Part shown: positions 13,040-18,627 of the stretch, one piece after another | How the letters are laid out: each line of letters begins with the position of its first letter | Position numbering within the stretch: the first letter of the stretch is position 1 | Notes under the pieces: generated by a model | What the model saw: the letters and a program-made list of their open reading frames with translations, nothing else | Told to the model about the DNA's origin: nothing | Database searches by the model: none | NCBI GenBank assembly: GCA_900544945.1 | Contig: UQXG01000028.1 | Coordinates: forward strand, 1-18,627 | Direction: 5' to 3' | Origin: an uncultured Eubacteriales bacterium | GTDB taxonomy: Bacteria; Bacillota; Clostridia; Oscillospirales; Oscillospiraceae | Length of the DNA stretch: 18,627 nucleotides | Made by a program: the position numbers and the translations under genes

Positions 13040-14554
13040 ATGAAACTGGAAGCCAAAAAAGTATCCATTGAATTTCCCGGCGTAAAGGCTCTGTCCGATG
13101 TGGACTTTGAGCTGAACACCGGAGAGATCCGTGCGGTGGTCGGCGCCAACGGCGCGGGCAAATCCACACTGATGAAAGTCTTCGCCGGCGCAAATCCGGG
13201 TTATACCGGAGAGGTCTTCCTGGATGGCAAAAAGGTGGAGCTGCGGACCCCCGCCGCCGCCAAAGCCCTGGGTATTGAGATCGTGTATCAGGAGGTGGAT
13301 ATGGCCCTGTTCCCCTCTCAGACCGTGGCGGAGAACATCATGATGAACAAGCTGATCGTAGGCATGAAGGGCAAAGCCGCCGTGAACTGGACTGAGATCC
13401 GGAAGGAAGCCAGGGCTGTCCTTCAGAAGCTTCACATCGACATCGATGTGAACCGGCTGGTGGGTTCTCTGTCTCTGGCTCAGAAGCAGATGGTGCTCAT
13501 TGCCCGGGCTGTTCAGGGCGAGTGCAATTTCCTGATTCTGGACGAGCCTACCGCCCCTCTGAGCACCGCGGAAACGGAACGCTTGTTCCAAATGGTAGAG
13601 CATTTGAGAAAAACCGAGGACATCGCCATCGTTTTCATTTCTCACAGACTCCAGGAGGTCAAGCATATCTGCAACAGCATCACCATCATGCGCAACGGCA
13701 AGGTGGTGGAAAACGGCCCTCTGAATCCGGAACGGTCCATTAACTCCATTGTTACCCAAATGCTGGGCCGCTCCTTTGACGAGAACTTCCCCAAGGTTCA
13801 GACCCAGATCGGCGACGTCGCCTTCGAGGTCAAAGACCTGTACGATATGGACGGTATGGTCAACGGCGTGTCCCTCTACGCCCGAGCCGGCGAAATCGTC
13901 GGCGTCAGCGGCCTGGTGGGTGCCGGCAAGACGGAGCTGTCCAAGACCATTTTCGGCGACCGGAGAATCAAGAGCGGCTCTGTGCTGCTCCGGGGCAAGG
14001 AGCTGAAAATCGGAAGCCCCACCGATGCCGTCCGAAGCGGCATTGGTCTGGTTCCCGAGGAGCGCCGGAAGGAAGGCGTTCTGGTGGACGAGCCTGTGGC
14101 CTTTAACCTGGTGGCGGCCTCCCTGTCCAAGTACAGCAACGGGATTTGGCTCAGCAAGAAAAAGCAGCTTGCCAACGCCGACCGTTTCATTGCGTCCATG
14201 GGCATCAAAACCCCGTCTCCCATGCAGAAGGTGGCAAATCTTTCCGGCGGCAACCAGCAGAAGGTGGTTGTCGGCAAATGGTTGGCCGCGGACTGCGATG
14301 TATACATCTTTGACGAGCCCACCAAGGGCGTGGATGTGGGCGCGAAGACCGACATTTTCCGGCTGATCGGTGAGATTGCCGCCGCCGGCAAATGCGCCCT
14401 GTATTTCTCCAGCGAAACCGATGAGATTCTGTCCATTACCGACCGTGTCTATGTTATGTTCGACGGCAAAGTGACCGCCGAACTGGAAACCGCAAAAACA
14501 AACGAAGACGAAATCATGTTCTACTCTACCGGAGGTCAGAAAAACAATGAATAA
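13040..14554 (+). CDS. RbsA-like double ATPase of the pentose importer
   Basis: A 504-aa cytoplasmic tandem ABC ATPase. Domain 1 has Walker A GANGAGKS (35-42), signature LSLAQKQMVLIARAV and Walker B LILDEPTAPLS (Asp168). Domain 2 keeps a lysine in its Walker A-like loop, GLVGAGKTEL (Lys297), unlike the Gln-Arg version in the ATPase at 3114. It then has signature LSGGNQQKVVVG (from 401) and Walker B FDEPTKGVDVG (Asp425). AAAGGAG (13021-13027) is twelve bases upstream of the start. Its 3' end overlaps the permease start by eight bases. Confidence 0.92.
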   Translation: MKLEAKKVSIEFPGVKALSDVDFELNTGEIRAVVGANGAGKSTLMKVFAGANPGYTGEVFLDGKKVELRTPAAAKALGIEIVYQEVDMALFPSQTVAENIMMNKLIVGMKGKAAVNWTEIRKEARAVLQKLHIDIDVNRLVGSLSLAQKQMVLIARAVQGECNFLILDEPTAPLSTAETERLFQMVEHLRKTEDIAIVFISHRLQEVKHICNSITIMRNGKVVENGPLNPERSINSIVTQMLGRSFDENFPKVQTQIGDVAFEVKDLYDMDGMVNGVSLYARAGEIVGVSGLVGAGKTELSKTIFGDRRIKSGSVLLRGKELKIGSPTDAVRSGIGLVPEERRKEGVLVDEPVAFNLVAASLSKYSNGIWLSKKKQLANADRFIASMGIKTPSPMQKVANLSGGNQQKVVVGKWLAADCDVYIFDEPTKGVDVGAKTDIFRLIGEIAAAGKCALYFSSETDEILSITDRVYVMFDGKVTAELETAKTNEDEIMFYSTGGQKNNE

Positions 14555-15542
14555 CACGAAAACGCTTCAGAAACACAAACTCGGCCTTTCCGGTTTCCTG
14601 CGGAACTGGGCCGCTGCCCTGGCTGTCGTTCTCTGCCTGGTGATTTTTACCATTGCCAGACCCACCACGTTCCTGACCTCTGACAATATTATCACGATCC
14701 TTCGGTCCGTGTCCATTACCTGCGTTCTGGCGATGGCACTGACGATTACCCTGGCTGTGGGCGGCTTCGATCTGGCTGCCGGCGCCCTTGCCTCTGTGTC
14801 CGGCTACTTCCTCATGAGCTTCCTGCTGTGGCACGGCTGGAACTTCTGGCTGGCCATGCTGGTGAACATCATTCTGACCATGGCCATTCAGTGCATCAGC
14901 ATGGGCTTGATCATCAAATGCAAGATTCCCGATCTGCTGGCTACCTGCGCCATGTCCTTCGTTCTGTCCGGTCTGGGTCTGACCTACACCGGCGGCGGCG
15001 CCGTTTCCGCCGGCATGAACCGTCCCAGCGGAGAGCCCTCCGTGGGCTCCATTCCCGCCATTATGGGCAAGATCGGTTCCTCTCCCACGATTATCATTAT
15101 CATGCTGGCCTGTGTCCTGATCTGCCATGTGTTCCTGACCTACACCAAGTACGGCCGTTACATCTACGCGGTGGGCGGCAATAAGCAGGCCGCGAAGCTC
15201 TCCGGCATTCCCGTTGCCCGGTACCGCTTCATTGCCGGTATGATTTCCGCCGTGTTCATCGCCATTGCCGCGCTGCTGGTGGTTTCCCGAAACAGCTCCG
15301 CTCAGATTCAGGCTGCCGACGGCTATCAGATGCCCGCTCTGGCCGCCGTGTTCATCGGCCGTTCCGTTGCCGGCGCGGAAAAGCCCAATGCCGCGGGAAC
15401 CCTGCTGGGCGCTCTGCTGGTGGGTATTCTGGACAACGGCCTGACCATGTGCGGCGTGCCCTACTACACCCTGCCCGCAATCAAGGGCCTGGTGCTGGCT
15501 GTGGCACTGATTTCTGCCTACATCTCCAACAAGGAAGACTGA
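14547..15542 (+). CDS. RbsC-like permease of the pentose importer
   Basis: A 331-aa polytopic membrane protein with about nine hydrophobic segments. Branch marks include TLAVGGFDLAAGALASVSGY in the region matching the RbsC VGGIDLSVG motif, the coupling segment YGRYIYAVGGNKQAAKLSGIPV, and the GIPVARYRFIAGMISAVF continuation. The ATG overlaps the last codons of the ATPase gene, with GGAGG (14531-14535) eleven bases upstream, which implies translational coupling and a fixed stoichiometry. It ends 13 bases before the kinase gene. Confidence 0.92.
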   Translation: MNNTKTLQKHKLGLSGFLRNWAAALAVVLCLVIFTIARPTTFLTSDNIITILRSVSITCVLAMALTITLAVGGFDLAAGALASVSGYFLMSFLLWHGWNFWLAMLVNIILTMAIQCISMGLIIKCKIPDLLATCAMSFVLSGLGLTYTGGGAVSAGMNRPSGEPSVGSIPAIMGKIGSSPTIIIIMLACVLICHVFLTYTKYGRYIYAVGGNKQAAKLSGIPVARYRFIAGMISAVFIAIAALLVVSRNSSAQIQAADGYQMPALAAVFIGRSVAGAEKPNAAGTLLGALLVGILDNGLTMCGVPYYTLPAIKGLVLAVALISAYISNKED

Positions 15543-15555
15543 TTGGAGGTTCATT

Positions 15556-16770
15556 ATGGAAAAGTATGCTGAGCACTTCCGCCTGTCCGAACGGGACGTG
15601 GAGGAGTATATCCGCACCAAACTTCCGGATTATTTCGGAGAAGGCCCTCTGGAGATTTCGGAAATCGGCGACGGCAACATCAACTATGTGTTCCGGGCAA
15701 AAGACAAAACCGGAAAATCCATCATCATCAAGCAGGCCGATAAATTCGTCCGCTCCACCGGTCACAGTGCCGACACGGATCGGAATCGAATTGAGGCTCA
15801 GATTCTCCAGCTGGAGTACAAGCTGTCCCCCAATCACATTCCGGTGATTTATCTGTATGATCCTGTTATGTGCTGCGTGGTCATGCAGGATGTGGGCGAT
15901 CACAAGAATCTGCGCTACGCCCTTATGAACCATGAGACCTATCCGACCCTGGCAAAGGACATGGGGCAGTTCCTGGCGGACACTCTGATTTCCACCTCTG
16001 ACCTGTGCCTGGATGCCCAGGAAAAGAAGGCGCTGGTTAAGAATTACATCAACCCCTCCATGTGTGACATTTCCGAGCGGCTGGTTTTCTCCGAGCCCTA
16101 CACCAATGCCCGGGGCTCCAACCAGCCCTTCGCCCCGAACAAAGACTGGCTGGAGCAGGAGCTGTATCGGGATCCTGCCCTGAAGCTAGCGGCTGCCAAG
16201 CTGAAGACCCGCTTCATGGACAATGCGCAGGCGCTGATCCACGGGGATCTGCACAGCGGCTCCATCTTCGTCAAGAAGGGCTCCACCATGGTTCTGGATC
16301 CGGAGTTCGCGTTCTTCGGCCCGGCAGGGTACGATATCGGCAACGTGATTGCCCACTTTGCCATTGCCTGGGCAGCCGCCGAGGCTTCCATGGGCGCTTC
16401 CGAAGAAAAGATGTGCTACCTGGCCTATCTGGAGACGTGCATGACCCAGGTGATCTGCCAGTTCCGCAGCCACGCCTTGGAGCTGGCGGAAAAGGCCACA
16501 GATCCCATGTTTACCGGAACCGATTATCAGCGCTGGTTTGTGGAGGAAATGGTAGCCGATGCCGCCGGTTATGCCGGCACCGAAATCATCCGCCGGATTG
16601 TGGGTTCTGCCAAGGTCAAGGACATCACTACCCTGATGGACACTGCCCGGCTGAGAGCGGAACGCACGGCGGTTCTGGCCGCTAAGACCATGATCCTGAC
16701 CATGCAGCGACCGGGCATGGATCCCAAGGAGTACACCGAGGCGCTTCGCGCGGCGGCAAAACTGGATTAA
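15556..16770 (+). CDS. mtnK: 5-methylthioribose / 5-deoxyribose kinase (MtnK family)
   Basis: A 404-aa kinase of the aminoglycoside-phosphotransferase/MtnK fold that phosphorylates O1 of 5-methylthioribose, or of 5-deoxyribose in DHAP-shunt organisms. Length matches MtnK (about 400 aa). Diagnostic motifs are the glycine-rich EIGDGNINYVFR, ATP-binding lysine region SIIIKQADKFVR, catalytic loop ALIHGDLHSGSIFV (Asp231) and the MtnK-specific VLDPEFAFFGPAGYDIGN (Asp248). The segment after KQADKFVR (STGHSADTDRNRIEA) departs from my recollection of methionine-salvage enzymes and may reflect a different 5-substituent. TTGGAGG (15542-15548) is seven bases before the start. It follows an importer and precedes aldolase and isomerase, so it probably acts on imported free sugar. 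Confidence 0.85.
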   Translation: MEKYAEHFRLSERDVEEYIRTKLPDYFGEGPLEISEIGDGNINYVFRAKDKTGKSIIIKQADKFVRSTGHSADTDRNRIEAQILQLEYKLSPNHIPVIYLYDPVMCCVVMQDVGDHKNLRYALMNHETYPTLAKDMGQFLADTLISTSDLCLDAQEKKALVKNYINPSMCDISERLVFSEPYTNARGSNQPFAPNKDWLEQELYRDPALKLAAAKLKTRFMDNAQALIHGDLHSGSIFVKKGSTMVLDPEFAFFGPAGYDIGNVIAHFAIAWAAAEASMGASEEKMCYLAYLETCMTQVICQFRSHALELAEKATDPMFTGTDYQRWFVEEMVADAAGYAGTEIIRRIVGSAKVKDITTLMDTARLRAERTAVLAAKTMILTMQRPGMDPKEYTEALRAAAKLD

Positions 16771-16787
16771 AACAGGAGAAGGAAGAA

Positions 16788-17432
16788 ATGATTAAGCAGG
16801 AAATCAAAGAGCGTGTATTGGATACCACACTTTTGAGCTACCGCCAGGGACTGTTTGCCGGCACCAGCGGAAATCTCAGCGAATACGACCCGCAGACGGG
16901 TTACATGTACATTACGCCCAGCTCCTATCCCTATGAAGCCATGACTGTGGACGATATTATGGTCATTGACCTGGATGGCAACATCATCGAAGGTTCCCAC
17001 CATCCCTCCTCCGAATGGAGAATGCACGCCATCGTTTACCGGAATATGGCACCCAGAGTGCTGTCCGTAGTTCATACCCACTCTCCCTACGCCACGGCCT
17101 TTGCCGTGTGTCAGAAGGCCATTCCCGTCATCCTCATCGAGATGGTTCCCTTCCTGGGAGGGGACGTGCCTGTGGCGGAATTTGCCGTACCCGGCACCGA
17201 TGACGTAGGCACCAACGCCGTGCGGGCGCTGAAAGATCGGAACGCCTGCCTGATGGCAAACCACGGCGTCCTTTCCGTGGGCAAGAATCTGGCACAGGCT
17301 CACGTTCAGGCCATTTACGCGGAGGACGCTGCCAAAATCTGCGGCATTGCGAATTCCATGGGCTACGGGATCCGCACCGTTCCCGATGAGGCGGTGGAGA
17401 TCATGCGCAATCGGGGCAAGCAGAAAAAGTAA
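16788..17432 (+). CDS. Class II aldolase (5-substituted ribulose-1-phosphate aldolase)
   Basis: A 214-aa zinc-dependent aldolase of the FucA/AraD family. The visible active site has GTSGNLS (25-31), Pro44-Ser45-Ser46, the catalytic Glu76 in PSSEWRMH, zinc ligands His96 and His98 in VVHTHSPYA and His159 in MANHG. FucA itself cleaves fuculose-1-phosphate to DHAP and lactaldehyde. Between a kinase and isomerase of the methylthioribose type, this copy is best explained as cleaving 5-methylthioribulose-1-phosphate or 5-deoxyribulose-1-phosphate to DHAP plus methylthioacetaldehyde or acetaldehyde. Sequence alone cannot separate it from an MtnB-type dehydratase, which shares the fold; conservation of the catalytic Glu favours aldolase. 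AGGAGAAGGAAG upstream contains the ribosome binding site. Confidence 0.82.
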   Translation: MIKQEIKERVLDTTLLSYRQGLFAGTSGNLSEYDPQTGYMYITPSSYPYEAMTVDDIMVIDLDGNIIEGSHHPSSEWRMHAIVYRNMAPRVLSVVHTHSPYATAFAVCQKAIPVILIEMVPFLGGDVPVAEFAVPGTDDVGTNAVRALKDRNACLMANHGVLSVGKNLAQAHVQAIYAEDAAKICGIANSMGYGIRTVPDEAVEIMRNRGKQKK

Positions 17433-17474
17433 GCAAAGGGCGGAGAAATCCGCGGAAATGGAGGAAAAGTAATT

Positions 17475-18524
17475 ATGTTTCGAGCAGACGAAGGACTGGG
17501 CTTCCTTCTTAGGTATGAGAACGTTGCCTGGTATGAGGACGGCGCGGTCCGCATTCTGGATCGGCGGATTTACCCCGTTCGCACCGAGTTTGTAACCTGC
17601 ACCTGCCATGAGCAGGTGGCTCAGGCCATTGCGGACATGGTCACCCAGTCCGGCGGCCCCTACACCGCCGCCGCCATGGGTATGGCGCTGGCTGCCTATG
17701 AGGCCCGGGAAATCGCCGACGACGCGGCTTATCTTTCCTACCTGGAAAAGGCGGCTTATACCTTGTCCCACGCCCGGCCTACCACCGTCAAGAAGATGGA
17801 AAAGGTGGTGGAGCGTGCCATGGCCCGGATTCATCGGGAACTGGCTCAGGGCACAGGCCGCCAGGATATGCCCCAGAAGCTGCTGGAAGATGCTGTGGAT
17901 CGGTGCAACGAGAGCTACACCCGTTATGATCGGATTGCCGAGCACCTGGCGGATCAGATTCCCCAGGGCGGCACCATTATGACCCAGTGCTTTGCCGAGA
18001 CGATCATCGGCACCCTGCTTCGGGAGTGCCGGAAGCGGGGCAATGAGATTCGCATGATCTGCCCGGAGACCCGTCCCTATTACCAGGGCGCACGGCTCAC
18101 CGCCAGTCTGGCTCGGGACATGGGCTTTGACACGACGGTGATTACGGATAATATGCCCGCCTACACCATGAAGGAAAAGCATGTGGATCTGTTCACCTCT
18201 GCCGCCGATGTCATCACCATGGACGGCTATGTGGTCAACAAGGTCGGCACCTTCCAGATTGCCTTGGCAGCCCAGTATTGGGGGATTCCCTATTTTGCCA
18301 CCGGCACGCCCAATCCCGGCCATCCCTCCATCGATACCGTTAAAATCGAGCAGCGGGATCCGGAGCTGGTTCTGAGCTCCCTGGAGGCTGGCAAGCACAC
18401 CTTCCCCGGTGTGAAGGGCTACTATCCGGCCTTTGACGTGACCCCGCCCAAGCTCTGCAACGGCATTGTTACAGACAAGGGCATCTATTCCCCCTACAAT
18501 CTGAAAAACTACTTCAAGGATTGA
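17475..18524 (+). CDS. mtnA: Methylthioribose-1-phosphate isomerase-like protein (MtnA/eIF2B family)
   Basis: A 349-aa isomerase of the MtnA/eIF2B-related fold, converting the 1-phosphate aldose made by the kinase to the ribulose-1-phosphate cleaved by the aldolase. Length fits MtnA (about 350 aa). The catalytic cysteine is Cys172 (IMTQCFAETI, canonical THCNAG) and the catalytic aspartate is Asp245 (SAADVITMDG, canonical GADRIAANGD). NKVGT, ARPTTVKKM and TRPYYQGARLTA are family marks. The substitutions TQCFAE, AADV and MDGYVVNK put it outside the canonical methionine-salvage group, so a different 5-substituent, such as 5-deoxy, is plausible. GGAGG (17460-17464) is ten bases upstream of the start. 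It is the last gene of the operon. Confidence 0.85.
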   Translation: MFRADEGLGFLLRYENVAWYEDGAVRILDRRIYPVRTEFVTCTCHEQVAQAIADMVTQSGGPYTAAAMGMALAAYEAREIADDAAYLSYLEKAAYTLSHARPTTVKKMEKVVERAMARIHRELAQGTGRQDMPQKLLEDAVDRCNESYTRYDRIAEHLADQIPQGGTIMTQCFAETIIGTLLRECRKRGNEIRMICPETRPYYQGARLTASLARDMGFDTTVITDNMPAYTMKEKHVDLFTSAADVITMDGYVVNKVGTFQIALAAQYWGIPYFATGTPNPGHPSIDTVKIEQRDPELVLSSLEAGKHTFPGVKGYYPAFDVTPPKLCNGIVTDKGIYSPYNLKNYFKD

Positions 18525-18527
18525 TAC

Positions 18528-18585
18528 TGAACTCCAATTAAAATCTTTAAAAAAGATTTTAATTGCCTGAAAGGCATGGAGTTCA
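18528..18585. repeat. Three-way-junction palindromic element at the operon end
   Basis: An outer stem TGAACTCC (18528-18535) with GGAGTTCA (18578-18585) encloses two hairpins: AATTAAAATCTTT (18536-18548) with AAAGATTTTAATT (18552-18564), and GCCT (18565-18568) with AGGC (18572-18575). All pairs are perfect. It starts three bases after the isomerase stop. It may act as the operon's 3' structure/terminator, or be a small palindromic mobile element inserted there. Confidence 0.7.
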
Positions 18586-18597
18586 TATGAGACTTGT

Positions 18598-18627
18598 TTT
18601 GTGATTTCTTTCCTTATAAATCACAAA
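18598..18627. repeat. Inverted repeat at the right edge
   Basis: TTTGTGATTT (18598-18607) and AAATCACAAA (18618-18627) are a perfect 10-bp dyad with a 10-base loop. It ends exactly at the window edge, so its true extent and role (operator, terminator or repeat end) cannot be judged. Confidence 0.5.

Noticed and set aside
1766..18398. Very long open frames on the minus strand, opposite several real genes (for example 1766-2932, 2964-4661, 8511-10142, 16767-18398)
   Set aside because: Their products are His/Gly/Gln/Val-rich and low in complexity, lack family motifs, and mirror genes with clear motifs and ribosome binding sites on the other strand. They result from codon bias.
18598..18627. CRP-like site from TGTGA and TCACA
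   Set aside because: The half-sites are separated by 16 bases instead of 6, so the geometry does not fit CRP.
1..18627. CRISPR arrays, tRNA/rRNA genes, insertion sequences with transposases
   Set aside because: No regularly spaced repeats, no tRNA-like cloverleaf with anticodon features and no transposase motifs were seen on either strand. The 18528-18585 junction lacks tRNA invariant bases.

Overview
The window looks like a chromosomal accessory-metabolism region of an anaerobic, moderately GC-rich Gram-positive gut bacterium, most likely an Oscillospiraceae-type Clostridium. The reasons are strong AGGAGG ribosome binding sites, lipoprotein signal peptides followed by Ala/Pro/Glu-rich linkers, AT-rich intergenic DNA between GC-rich genes, sigma-A type promoters, and a small palindromic repeat of the kind scattered through such genomes. 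The taxon is an inference. No rRNA, tRNA, CRISPR array, transposase or phage gene was seen.

Region A (1-5919) is a galactose/glucose-type import locus. A GntR-type repressor with a LacI-like sugar-sensing domain is encoded on the minus strand and diverges from a plus-strand operon: MglB-like lipoprotein, MglA-like double ATPase, MglC-like permease and an unnamed 69-aa single-pass membrane protein. The operon starts at a near-consensus promoter and ends at a strong intrinsic terminator. A hairpin attenuator and a 128-bp MITE-like palindromic element lie between the binding-protein gene and the ATPase gene.

Region B (5920-6949) holds a lone TraX-family membrane acyltransferase with its own promoter. 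After it comes a short reading frame broken by one stop codon, then another terminator.

Region C (7024-18585) appears to be one functional system in two transcription units. Unit 1 (7185-11647) encodes a CoA-acylating aldehyde dehydrogenase, a thiolase-superfamily (lipid-transfer/Ltp type) protein, its DUF35 zinc-ribbon/OB partner and a CoA-disulfide-reductase-like flavoprotein. Unit 2 (11816-18524) encodes a ribose-type ABC importer (lipoprotein, double ATPase, permease), a 5-methylthioribose-kinase homologue, a class II aldolase and a methylthioribose-1-phosphate-isomerase homologue. The last three match the kinase, isomerase and aldolase of the DHAP shunt, which turns 5-methylthioribose or 5-deoxyribose into DHAP plus methylthioacetaldehyde or acetaldehyde. 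The acylating dehydrogenase in unit 1 is positioned to convert that aldehyde to an acyl-CoA. Both units have a TTGACT promoter decorated with the same CAACATA/TATGTTG half-sites, which argues for a shared regulator.

The working model is a dedicated pathway that imports and burns free 5-deoxy- or 5-methylthio-pentose (radical-SAM and polyamine by-products) to DHAP and an acyl-CoA. The fate of the acyl-CoA at the thiolase/DUF35/flavoprotein step is unknown and is the most novel part of the window.
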